This document shows, in pieces, positions 1-19,230 of a stretch of DNA of 64,000 nt. The position numbers and the translations under genes are program-made. The first letter of the stretch is position 1. Each line of letters opens with the position of its first letter. This DNA is from Antennarius striatus (taxonomy: Eukaryota > Chordata > Actinopteri > Lophiiformes > Antennariidae): positions 4,584,697 to 4,648,696 of the forward strand of contig NC_090789.1 in the NCBI RefSeq assembly GCF_040054535.1. Reading direction: 5' to 3'. Under the pieces are notes generated by a model. The model did not search any database. It saw nothing but the letters and a program-made list of their open reading frames with translations, and was not told the origin of the DNA.

Positions 1-6098
<6,098 letters not shown>

Positions 6099-6599
6099 AT
6101 CAACAATAATCAGCTAACTCTTATCAGCTGTGGTGAGTAGATTCAGTAATCAAAACCATTTCAAACAGCAAGTTCGTCAAACCCTCACATGATCCTCGTT
6201 GCCCTGCCTTCCCTCCACTTCCTGTGTTCCTTTCACGGCTGTTAGGCCATGTAAGGACAAATCATTGTGGGGGAAGTGACAACCTAAACGGTGGTTTAGT
6301 TAGTATTTGCTGATACGTCCAGTAGGAGCTGCCCTCTCATGGAGATGAGCCAGGGGGAAGAATTGTGCAATCAATGGGCTTGCTTAATTATAATAGATCA
6401 AACACGAGCTCCATGGCAACCCTCGCCACATTTTCCAAAACAAAGGTCTGCGAAGCATTCAGCCTGTGCGGCGGCTGTGACATAGTGTTACGCATGGCTG
6501 ACGCAGCGGCGATTAGCAGAGGCTCAGTGTTTATTCCTAGGGATGGGTTCACGGTGATGGATACTGTCTTTCTCTGGGTACATCTCAACACAGAGCATG

Positions 6600-6919
6600 T
6601 AATATGTCTATATTTGTATCTAAATCTATATAACCACATCTCTATGTATTTGTACCCTTGTCCATCTATAACCTTTAGTATCCATATCTATAACTACCTA
6701 CATGTGTTTGTATCTAGATTCATCTATAACTGTTTGTATCTATATAACTACAGTATATAACAATGTATGTAGTTGTATCTTTATGTATAACTATATATTT
6801 ATATCTATAAGTATAACTATATATATAACTATATATGTATTTGTATCTATCTATGCCTATATCTCTCTATGACTATCGTATACATCTATCTATACTGTAA
6901 TCATATATTTGTATTTTTG

Positions 6920-6980
<61 letters not shown>

Positions 6981-6985
6981 ATAAT
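6600..6985. repeat. degenerate TATC/TATAAC cryptic repeat ending in (TA)n
   Basis: Hundreds of bases of imperfect ATCTATA and ATAACTA words, followed by a (TA)n run at about 6926-6983. Confidence 0.85.
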
Positions 6986-6989
6986 GGAA

Positions 6990-7890
6990 AAGTATTTAGA
7001 TGTGGTGTTTTTTTAATGTTGATTAAAGGATTCCACATTCCTGCACATAAAATCTCATTTTTCATTCTAAACTTTACTCATCAGAAGAAGAATGAGCTCT
7101 CAAACAAAAGGTTGAGAACCCTCCCAGATACACCCCACCAGGTTGGTAGATTCCCAAACACGGCCTCCTCATCAGCACCCTCCAATTCATCTCGGTGTGA
7201 AAATTTAGAGTTGTTTATACTGACTGAATACAGTTCACTTTGTGTACTTTTAAATGATTTATGGAGACTCCAAACAGTTTGGGATGGCTCTTGCAACTAC
7301 CGTTGCACCGGCTTATAAAAAAAACATTTCAAAACACGCTTATAAAGTGATTCATCACCAACTCCTACTTTTCTCTTCGCTCTCTGTGGAACTCATTGGT
7401 GTTTTTTGAGAGTCGTGACGGAGACGGACACCCTTGCCTGTCGTCTATCAGCTAGCAGAAGGACCCCCGTCGCTGGTGGCCCGTCGACTGGGGGGTCCTT
7501 CTGCTTCGCACACCAGATCTGTCGTGGTGAAACTCGCTGGAGTTGGCTCTCGCTTCCGAAAACCACGCACCAGTCCCCGAGAACAAATGCTCCTCGAGCG
7601 CAAGTTAAAACCCTGAGATGCATACCCTCATAACTCATCCTTTTCTCTGCTCTTTTGCTTGCTCTGACCTCTCTGCGCCCTTGTTTATTTATTCCTCCTT
7701 CTCATTCTGTTTTCTCAGCCTTCCTCCCGCCTCCGCTCTACTCGTCTCAAAGTAGTGTCAAATTCCCCAGTGTGCTTGTTATGTCGGTTTCTAATGCAGC
7801 ATCGCCCGAATTGCAAGCGACCTATTCTTGGATGCCCTCTATCAGTTCTCATTCATGTGTAAGAGGGGAGCTCTCGGACGTTAAAGCAGC
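6990..7890. other. intergenic, with one perfect hairpin
   Basis: No gene recognised. It contains a 15-bp perfect inverted repeat (7454-7468 with 7491-7505) in a locally CpG-rich patch. Confidence 0.5.
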
Positions 7891-7891
7891 T

Positions 7892-7892
<1 letters not shown>

Positions 7893-7965
<73 letters not shown>
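7893..7965. repeat. (GT)n microsatellite
   Basis: Pure GT array, with a second shorter one at 8086-8114. Confidence 0.97.
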
Positions 7966-7967
<2 letters not shown>

Positions 7968-8114
7968 GGGCAGGTCAGTCATGAGAGCAGAGAGTCTGCA
8001 TTCCTTTGTGCAGTACTAAATCCTCATGGGATAGACCTCATTAGTGGACTAGTTGTTCTCAGGCTGTCTCACAGAGGCTGCTACAGTGTGTGTGTGTGTG
8101 TGTGTGTGTGTGTT

Positions 8115-10650
8115 TAGATGAAAGCATTTGTTTACACGTTCACACTACTTTTTGTATCCTCTCGGCTGTTTCGTGTGTCTTCATGTCCCGTCATTTCACG
8201 ATGCTCCCATTGAATCCTGCGTCTGAGCGTAGCATCATCGTAAGACAGGTTGGACGGCTGCTTTTCTGGCTGCCTGCCTACATTCTGCCGTGCCCGTGTG
8301 ATAGTCAGCAAGGGGGGAACCACGGAGAGGTCAGCAAAGTCCACAAGGGGATGAGATGTACTCAGAGATGCACCCCAGGGACAGGCTTTCCTCGTGGACT
8401 CGCAGAAATGAATGAATGAGCGTTACTACATCCTCTCTTTTCACCACACTGTCAAGTCATGCAGTCAACCCACAACTTTTTTATTTTTTTTTATTTTTCA
8501 AAATGTAGAAGAATGCTGTCTTTGTTATACAAGGAGGGGGTGGAAAAATATTTATCATGACCCCGTGTGGACTTTCGGCCACTTCTCACTTTCCTGTGAA
8601 CTGAAGCTTACCTGAGAAACAAAGTCTGCAGCAGCCTCAGCCTTGTGTTTGCAGAGGAATGACATCATGTATTTTATGATATTTGCTTAAAAAAAAATGA
8701 GGCTTCTATTTGAATATTAACAACGGCTTTCGTTTGGAGAAACGTCTGCAGTGCTGCTGTGCTCATTCTTTTTTTTTGTGCGTCCATGTTTCTGGGTGGG
8801 CTGCAATCTAAACTACATCTATTTTTATAGAAAAAGGGATCTGTTCAATGGTTTTTGGAAAAATATGCAAGTACAATAATTTCCTCACAATTTTGTTGTG
8901 AAATTTGCTGTTTTTTTGTGTTAAGTGAATATTTATGATTCCGATTATATATTAATAACACACATCTGCAGCAGGGACAGGGTTAAGTTAATGAGTTGTA
9001 AGTTATGGTTGACGGGACTGTTTTATTCTGGGACGTGGCTTTTAGGAACGTTCGGTCCTCAATATGCAGGAATTACAAACGTACAAGCTCATAATGACCC
9101 ACAAAGATCTGGACTGATGACTGACACGGCTCACAAAAACAAGGTGGACACACACACACACACACACACGCACACGCCAAGGCTGAAGCAGCAGCGAGCT
9201 CCCGATCAGGCATGAGCCAAGGCCTCCCTCGCTGATCACAACACGGCGAGTCCGATAAGCCGTTTTTTTTGCGCAACACACAGATGCAAGCCCGCGCTCT
9301 TTCCCTCCCTCCTTCCCATTCCTTTGAAAGCGTATGATTTCGAAATCGTTAACAACAGCCAGGGGGCAGAGGGTGGAGGAAGTTGGTTGGCAGGCAGAGT
9401 TTAAGGCCAACGCTCTGAGGCTGTCATGCAGTGGATACCTGCGTAAACACACACTGGAAAAAAAAAATTGCATCACTTTGAGGCAATAAAAAAAATCTGA
9501 ATTTCATCACTTCAGCTAAATTAGACTACGAATGTGACCTTAGACTTTAGACAGATGTAAGGGACTATAAATATACATCAAATCTGACACACGCACACAC
9601 ACACGCACACACACACCAGGACACACAGATTTACAGTACATTTCTGTGTTTAAAGCATAGTTGTGTCTGGATTTATGTTGGTACCTGTGATGCTGAACAC
9701 AGGTCAGATAGAGCTTAGTAACTATTAAGACTTGACAGCAGGTAATGCTGATCTTCACTGTCGCAGAGTAAATCAGGGAATTGGGAGGATTGGCAGTAGC
9801 TGAAAATACTGTGTGCCAGGAAGAAGGTCTCAGGCTGCTGGTCGATAACCAACATGTGACCAGAAACACACACTCGATTCTGTTTTGTGAGGATTGATAG
9901 GGTTAAAGTTTACAGTTTGAGCTTAGATAGTGGTGAATGTTTGCTTGTATTTATTTATTTTTTCAGATATGAAAACCAAAATCTTTTTCCTCTAGACATT
10001 TTTAAGAGGAACATATTTTGATGAGCAGGTTTTTTTTTTTTTTTGGTCTGTGCCTTAAGTTTTGCATTTATTTCCCTGTTTAAATCATGAATATAAATTG
10101 AGCTATTGCTCATGTAAACCCCTTTGAAATAGTCTTTCCTCCTGATTATTTTGCACTGTTTTCTCTGAAGTGGTTTCTATTACCATTATGTAATTTATGT
10201 GTTTCATGCCAACTCTCTGATTTATTAGATTTAATAAATTTCTTTAATGTGCATTGTTTTACTACTTTCTCTCTCTTTTTTGTGTGTGTGTGTGTGTGTG
10301 GGAGTATCAGAAAATATTATCCTACTCTGCTCTGATTGGTCCAGTCTGTGGATAGAGGAGTGAAGGAAATTATTTTATGGATGCGACATGTAGACTTACA
10401 TTCAATATTTATGGGTTAGTCATCGTTTAAACATTTTGAAATGCGGCACAGCCACAGATTAGGAAAATAGGTCATTGCATATCAGATAAGTAAGTTGATC
10501 ATAAGGCAACATAGATAAGAACGTTGGTTCAAAATGGGAAACATAAAAACAATTCGTAACGATGATCAGAGTAAAAGGAGGAATAAAATACAGAGCTAGA
10601 TAACAGATCACCTTAGTGGTGACGAGGTCATGGGTTCTACTCCAGTCTGG
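8115..10650. other. intergenic, no gene seen
   Basis: AT-rich non-coding sequence with short CA/GT runs at 9149-9177, 9590-9616 and 10281-10300. No supported coding exon. Confidence 0.5.
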
Positions 10651-10654
10651 TCAT

Positions 10655-10771
<117 letters not shown>

Positions 10772-11040
10772 GCAACCCCTTTTTTGGTGGTGTGAAATCC
10801 TGGGATTGTGGCGGGGCTTCAGAGTTATTAGAACACCAGCAACACACTGCAGGTCTGCCAGAAGAATCACAGCGAGTGAGAGACACACACGTACACAAAC
10901 ACAATAATACACACGCCATGGCAGTGCTGTCAATGAGTCAGTGTATGAGTCACACTCTGGCTATGCTGCCTCTCGATTTTATAACAGCCGCCAGCATGGC
11001 ACTGTTTTTAATATTCCACACATTGTCGGTTTCTTGTGCG

Positions 11041-11041
11041 T

Positions 11042-11088
<47 letters not shown>

Positions 11089-11257
11089 TGTATAGATATA
11101 TGCATGCACTGGGTATGAACCTCCACACGTGCACACTCACAATGTCTTATGGCCAAAAATACGCCTGCACAAAAAGCTTGAGGAGCGATATTCACATGTA
11201 CACTAAGAAAACACTCTTTCTTGCATTTTGTCTTTCATTCAAACACACACATACACA

Positions 11258-11318
<61 letters not shown>

Positions 11319-11323
11319 ACACA
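11041..11323. repeat. two (CA)n arrays
   Basis: CA runs at about 11041-11086 and 11240-11323, the second interrupted by TACA. Confidence 0.95.
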
Positions 11324-11514
11324 GCGAGGCACAGGCATACTTGCCATTGGGGATGACTGCTGATGAGGAGGAGGAGGAGGGATTCCTCACCTCTTGAGGA
11401 GTTCTCCTTCAATGATACTGACTCCATTAAGATCAGAATGGCCAATTCATCCTCAGTGGGACGTGTTTATGAAGGGGAACACAATTAAATGTGTGTTCAA
11501 TACATGCATTCACG

Positions 11515-13550
<2,036 letters not shown>

Positions 13551-13554
13551 ACTA

Positions 13555-13601
13555 AAACATATTAAAATACATTGAATTTCCATCGAGATCAATAAAGTAT
13601 A

Positions 13602-13697
<96 letters not shown>
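13555..13697 (+). repeat. LINE/SINE 3'-end-like sequence with long (TATC)n tail
   Basis: The words TTGAATTTCC and GATCAATAAAGTAT run straight into about 93 bp of TATC units (13605-13697). Many fish retroelements end this way. It lies just past the copy B 3' end and has no counterpart beside copy A. Confidence 0.55.
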
Positions 13698-13718
13698 ATC
13701 TATCTGTTTCTAAAACCT

Positions 13719-13724
13719 TTTAAT
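13719..13724 (-). terminator. variant polyadenylation signal, copy B
   Basis: ATTAAA on the minus strand, about 48 nt past the stop. No AATAAA occurs before the GATA array. Confidence 0.35.
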
Positions 13725-13771
13725 ATTCCTGTATTCCGTTGAGGAAAAACAAAAACAAAAGAAAGCAGGAT

Positions 13772-13921
13772 TTATTCTGCGTCCTCTTCGTCTTCCTCCT
13801 CGTCTTCTTCGGAGTCATCGTCACTGTCGTCATCGTCATCATCATCATTGTCATTCTCATCATTGTTTTTCTCATCTTCTTCTACCTCACGTCTTGCCTG
13901 CTGGTGGTAGGCCCCATATTG
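13772..13921 (-). CDS. copy B exon 9, extended acidic C-terminus
   Basis: 150 nt including TAA at 13774-13772. It begins QYGAYHQQARREVEEDEK, followed by Asn/Asp-rich then Asp/Glu-rich sequence with two Ser. The acceptor is TCTTCACAG. It is 11 residues longer than the A exon. Confidence 0.9.
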   Translation of the reverse strand, partial: QYGAYHQQARREVEEDEKNNDENDNDDDDDDDSDDDSEEDEEEDEEDAE

Positions 13922-16900
13922 CTGTGAAGACAAATAAACAGATAAACTTTCCAGAATTGAGTGAATATTTATTTCCAAAGAGTACAGATGATATATAGAA
14001 TCCACGAATCTTTCCAGGCCTAAATTTCCCAGCATAAAATCAAAGGGAATAAGAATTCTCTGTAGAAATAACCAGGTGGCAATTAAAGAAAAAGGTCTGA
14101 AATGCAGATTTTTCAGGCATATTTGAATTTCCCTTGACACCGGCTTTCGCACTCACTTGATGCAACCTGCATGAGATGCCAACTTCCAACTATGATGTCA
14201 TCGCTACACTTTGTGTTTCTAAAAATGACGCGGAAAACATCGTGGTTATCGATGTTTTGAAAAGAATCTGAGTTGTTAAGAGTTTCTGAACTGAGGATAG
14301 TGTGACATGTGTTGGATCCTCACAGTATTTTTGACCAGAGGTTGCATCATATCACTCTTGTCAAAGCACGCTGTTTGCTCAAAACTATTTTCTGAGATAA
14401 TTGGCAAAGCACTCGGGGGACAACGCCACAAGACACTGCATGTAGATTTCTTCATGTGCATGCAACAGCATTCAGTGACGCGAGGCCAGTGGTTTACAGG
14501 GCCGAGTCGGATGCCGGAACACCGCTCTGCATTTCGGACACGGGTTGACAATGGGTCTTCCTCTTGTATGTGTCTCAGTAGATCCTACATGTATGCCCAA
14601 ACACCATCATTCTAACTTGAAGGATGGGGGAGGGGGGGCAGTGTTTGGGATGACGTAAGAGCATTCACCTGAGTGGCTGAGAGGCAAATATACTGGCAAA
14701 TGCCATGCATATACTGTAGTTATGGAAGGGTTCATTTATGTTTTTGCACAAAATATGTAAATTAATTGACCTGAGTCTGTTTAGGTCAATTTGTTTGGTT
14801 ATTTTTCATCCTGGCGATAGGTCAAAAGTCACTTTTCTAGCAGCATCGCTGACCCAAAGTGTGTGCATCATTTAAAAACAATGTAGTAACACTGTTCATG
14901 CAATGATCTAACAGAAACGTCATTAGTCAGGGTCATGTGTTCAGGAGATTCTAGGTTTTTTTTAGCTTCTTGTCTTACCTGTAAAGTCCCAGATGTACTC
15001 ATGAATGACCCGGTCTGATCGAGGGAGGTTTTGGTATTTGCTCGTATATCCAAGTGTGACGGGTAGTCAGGTGGGTAGTCAGGTGGGTAGTCAGGTGGGT
15101 GCAGCAAACTCCTGAACACCTGTCAAAGACAGTGAGCGCTAGATTTTATTTCTCGCCAACTAATAGCAATGTGAGGAATATATCTTTAAAATCAATTTAA
15201 AGAACGCTAATAAAGTGGCCAAAGTTTGAAGAGAAACATTGTTAACAAAGCTCAACATGCTTGTTAACAATGGAATAGCAAATAAACAACAACTGAGCTG
15301 CTTCGTTACCAAAGAAAGGTTGGGAAATCGTTCAGTGCCATTAATATGCCTCTGATTATACAGAGAAGTGTGTGAAAAATAAATTGAGCAAGAGCTCAAT
15401 CAGGACTATCTTCATGCCTGTCTTTGTGTTTGTTTGATGACTCAATCTCTCGTTCTTTGTTGTACGAGTCACCAAAGAACGGCCTCGTCTTGTTGAGTTT
15501 CCCTTCAGCGTGAATGAAAGGGAGGTGATTCAGAGCAAAACACACAGATGATACGGCGAGGGGTGGGGTCAAAGAGCAGAAAGGGGATTTGCAGGAAGAG
15601 CCTCTTTCTCTTGAATCATTGATCGTTTGTTTTCTCACTGCAGACTTTCTTTTAATATAACTCGAATAATTCTAAAACCAAACCACGACTCAGAATCCTG
15701 CAAAGTTCACTTCAAGTCACCACCAAAGTTACCACATGATTTAAAGGGTGTGGAATATGAGCAAAGAGTCGATGAGTAATAGATACACAACAGTATGACT
15801 GTTTGGAATAGATACACATCTGTTGGGTTAACCAGGGGCACAGCAGAGTTTACACAAGTCCATCAGCTTAACTCATGTATAAACTTAAATACACATTGAG
15901 GAGTTTTCATATATATGCTGTATGTTTTCATATAATTCATATATGCTAAAAAAAAACCCTCAGTGATGTTAGGGTCATTATTGTGGCGGCACAGAGCATC
16001 AGTCTACCTCCATGTCCTCCTCCTCATCCACCGACTGAATGCTCTGGAAAGCCAAAGTATACAACTCCAGGGCTTTCGCATGGAATGACATTTCCACCTT
16101 CACAAAGTCGCCAAAGATTTTCTGCAGATACAAGTAGAAAGATATTTCAAAATAAAAATTTATTAAGAATGGCTGCCAGGTAAAAGGTGGAAAAGGAGAA
16201 GGGACAATAACAGATCATTTTAAATCAACCAAATATGTAGGTGTCCAAAAAAAAAAAAAAAAGACCCTATAACAGACACTGACTGACAAATTTAGAACCG
16301 TAGTTCTTCATTTCAGAGACAGATCAAAAGCTCAGAGCAGCAAACCTTGATGTCCCGGATTTTCTGCCTCCCAAAATCGTCTATGGTCTCCTCGAACTGC
16401 TTGGTGGTTCGCGTGGCGTCTATGGTGGCTCTCTGGAGCTCACTTTCAGCCTGATGAGTGTACAAATAAATCCATTACAATCTATAAATGACCAGATTGT
16501 TCAGCACTTCAAACTGTTTAAGACCTGAACTTTACACAGAGAGGGGAAACAACTGGAAAATGGTAAAACAATCTACCACGATTTACTTCTTTTTGAAACA
16601 AGTCCTGAATGATGATGTGTAGAACTGGGATGACACTGACTAAATACTACAACACTCCAATGACGGGTTTCACAACTGATAGAGTGAATGAAATGAAGTT
16701 CATCGCTGCCACTGATGTTTGGGAACTGAGCATCCAATCAACTTTGTTCAGGGGAATCCATTTTTATTCCAAAGTAATTCTGATGTTTCATGTTTGAGGG
16801 CGTACACGGGACCCACCTGTGACTGAAGGATTGGGGTGAAGGAAACATCAACAGTTAGTATATCTATTTATTCAACTCTTGCTCATTAAATCTAATCCAA

Positions 16901-18473
16901 ACAATTTAATTAGATCAGAATTTGTCCTATTTCAATATTTATTCATATAAAAAAAACAAACGAACATATCTCTGGTCGTTCTCGTTTGTGAAGTATTTTT
17001 TAGAATTTGGGAAACTGAATAAGGATACAACGATCTGCCTGTCCGAGGGATGTTTCTGTCTGATCTTTTCGAGCCGAGCCATCTGTTGGGCCTCTCTGCT
17101 TCTGGCAATCTTAGTCGTCTTCAGATCCTCCTGCATGAATACACGATCACATGAGGACACAGTAGTTAATATGAGAATCAACAACAAAGGATAATTATTT
17201 AGGAACTGAACATTAGGAAGTAGAAAATGTTAATGAAAGCTTTTATTAAACATCCTATATCTCCTCAGAATTTAAAAAAAAATTCATGTAATTTCATTTT
17301 TGGTGATTAAATATTTGAGCTGTGATTAAATATCTGAGCTAAATTAAATTACAGTTTTAGTTGCACATGTTACAACTACTAATAAAAGTACCGCACACAT
17401 TCATATGATTAATCATTTCGTATGAGAAAAAAAAGGTTTAACATGAAGGGGATGATTGGCAGATAAGCTAATGTGCCAGAAGATTATTAGTGCAACAATA
17501 CCGCCCTCGTGTGGCCATCAGTTGCTATGACACAGTGGATTGATCAGTGTCCTTGTCTTTACCTCTCATGTTGTAGATTCTAACACAGTATATCTAAAGA
17601 CTCAAAGTTAGAATTTCATCTTCAAGGCAGGCAGCAAAAAATTATATTGAAATTTTATTTATTTATTTTGATCACTGTACAGTATTAATGTGACAGTAGT
17701 TACAAGTGGAACGTAGCTGATGTTCAGTCCAGTGCTATTCAGTTGGCTCACACTGACAGTGAGGATGCCATCACAGGTATACTTACCCTTTTAATCCTCA
17801 CTACATCTCCATAGCATTTTAATGGCTCTATGACTTTGGCTTCAAGTCTCTCCACCTGTAAGGAAAATTAATGTTAAAGTAAAGTTGTCACATACACAAC
17901 CGTACACAGCTGTGTATACTGACATTGCATCTTTGTCTTTAACTAATGTTAGCATTAAAAACAGTGGGAAGATGCTTTATGGTGGGACCAACATCAAATT
18001 AGTTGTACCTCAGCTTGGCGGTAGTCTTGAACCATAGCCAGGTGGTCAGCAAACTGCTTCATACCCCTCTTTAGGTTTGGCGTTTCTGTGTCGGCATACG
18101 CGCCAATTTCTCGAATGAGAATATCTGCCTTGTCCCGCAACCTGGCTGTTTTCCGGGTATAGGCCGCAAATACATGGCACATCTCCCCAAAATGTTTCTC
18201 CACATTGGTGAGGTTTTCCTTGATCTGTCTTGCTTGGATGTCCCTAAAAAGAGAGAAGTTTCAGAGAATCTATTTTATTCACGTCATAGAGTTTTGTCTG
18301 ATGGCTGTTCTATTGATGGTCTCATAATGACTGAAGATTCAGACCTGAAGCAAAAAACGAATATGAGCAATTTATTGAAGACATTTCTTATTTAATGGTA
18401 TATGTGTGCTACATTTATTCCAAGTTTATTCCTTAATGGTAGATCAGGGGTCATCTAACTGCACTCACTTCAT
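13772..18473 (-). CDS. cibar1-like copy B (tandem paralogue of the FAM92A family), 9 exons, altered 5' end
   Basis: Exons are 18469-18473 (proposed), 18009-18243, 17787-17855, 17029-17130, 16817-16822, 16346-16450, 16008-16121, 14979-15119 and 13772-13921. They join to 927 nt, about 308 residues. Exons 2 to 7 have exactly the lengths of copy A and keep frame and splice sites, so this is not an obvious pseudogene. Differences from A: no equivalent of its first exon; 11 of 34 residues changed in exon 4; Leu to Phe and Glu to Gly in exon 6; three PPDY motifs instead of one in exon 8; and a longer Asp/Glu tail that contains two Ser residues. By family, a BAR-domain protein of the ciliary base. 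The start is uncertain because only the Met-Lys of a 5-nt coding piece replaces ten residues of A. Expression cannot be judged from sequence. Confidence 0.85.
14979..15119 (-). CDS. copy B exon 8 with triplicated PPDY
   Basis: 141 nt, 47 residues, beginning VFRSLLHPPDYPPDYPPDYP. A 12-bp unit is present three times at 15063-15098, adding eight residues relative to A. One Val of DIVRAN is lost, giving DIRAN. The acceptor TTTGACAG and donor GTAAGA are intact. Confidence 0.9.
15063..15098 (-). repeat. 12-bp coding minisatellite, three units (PPDY x3)
   Basis: Three perfect head-to-tail copies of CCACCTGACTAC on the minus strand, inside copy B exon 8. Copy A has one unit. Confidence 0.95.
16008..16121 (-). 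CDS. copy B exon 7
   Basis: 114 nt, KIFGDFVKVEM through DEEEDME. Only the first residue differs from A (Lys for Asn). Confidence 0.92.
16346..16450 (-). CDS. copy B exon 6
   Basis: 105 nt, AESELQRATIDATRTTKQ followed by FEETIDDFGRQKIRDIK. Two residues differ from A: Leu to Phe, and Glu to Gly in the family ERQK motif. Confidence 0.9.
16817..16822 (-). CDS. copy B 6-nt micro-exon (Ser-Gln)
   Basis: TCACAG is flanked by an AATCCTTCAG acceptor and a GTGGGT donor, as in copy A, and supplies the Ser-Gln expected by the family. Confidence 0.72.
17029..17130 (-). CDS. copy B exon 4 (divergent)
   Basis: 102 nt, EDLKTTKIARSREAQQ through HPSDRQIV. 11 of 34 residues differ from copy A, far more than in the neighbouring exons. 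The donor GTATCC is the same weak site as in A. Confidence 0.88.
17787..17855 (-). CDS. copy B exon 3
   Basis: 69 nt, VERLEAKVIEPLKCYGDVV through RIKR. Three residues differ from A. The donor is GTAAGT. Confidence 0.9.
18009..18243 (-). CDS. copy B exon 2
   Basis: 235 nt, the same length as in A. It contains NLTNVEKHFGEMC, TRKTARLRDKAD and DYRQAE. About 11 of 78 residues differ from A. The acceptor is TCTTTTTAG and the donor GTACAA. Confidence 0.92.
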
Positions 18474-19230
18474 CACAACTGCTCTGCCTCTTCTTCTTTA
18501 TCCTGAAAAGCGATAAAGATTAGAAGTTGACAATTTTATGCTGTTCCCTAACTGTATCAGTTCAGTCCAGGTTCCTTTATTTGTCATATTAGCAATAATT
18601 CAGGGGTGATTTTTGTTATTCTGACTTGTTGCTGTGCTGCCTTCAGGTTCTAGCTTCTCCTGGATGTCTTCCAGAAGAAGGGCAGATAATATAAGATGTT
18701 TTGGAAAGTGAAAGCAGAGACAGACAGGCTGCACGTGTCAGAAGGAGATACAGGTAGTCTGACTCTGATGTACATGTGTAATTTACACAGATAGATCCTG
18801 CTATTAGTTTTGAGGTTTTTCTTATTTTTTATTTTTTACCAGATCGTGTTATTTGTCGATTAAGGGAGTAATTTCCTGCAATATTCTTAGCTTCCAATAT
18901 GGATGCATGATGATATATTGCCCTCCACTGGAATAAATAAATTACACAACTTTGACATAAGTGTGATCTTGAGGATATCAGGCAATGATTTGTATTTGTG
19001 CATAAAAAAGTGCATGTGCTTGAAAATGCCGAACACATATATTTGCAAGTTAAAGTGAAATAAAATTATGTCAAACCTTAAATCAGATAAGTGAATAAAT
19101 ACGTTCAAGTTAAAGTGGGACTTACAAGTTTGTGCTGATGCATCTATGTATATAACATCCCATTTGGCTTTGATGTGTTTGTTGAAAACACCTGTAGCTT
19201 TGTTCTTTTCATAAAGAAAATGTCATACAC
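18244..19230. other. copy B 5' region, non-homologous to copy A
   Basis: From just outside exon 2 the sequence stops resembling copy A intron 1, exon 1 and promoter. Apart from the proposed first exon at 18469-18502, I see no motif I can name. A short minus-strand frame near 18600-18690 (LLLEDIQEKLEPEGS) is unassigned. Confidence 0.5.
18469..18502 (-). CDS. copy B proposed first coding exon (Met-Lys, coding 18469-18473)
   Basis: On the minus strand ATGAA is followed by a consensus donor GTGAGT, and joining it to exon 2 gives Met-Lys-Asp-Ile-Gln in frame. An in-frame TAA lies 27 nt upstream of the ATG. A TTTTCAG acceptor-like site ends at 18503, so this may be an internal exon with its own 5' leader exon. 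Nothing here resembles copy A exon 1. An unseen upstream start is also possible. Confidence 0.45.

Noticed and set aside
14276..14615. Overlapping frames of about 100 residues on both strands within intron 8 of copy B
   Set aside because: They fall in intron sequence absent from copy A and show no family features.
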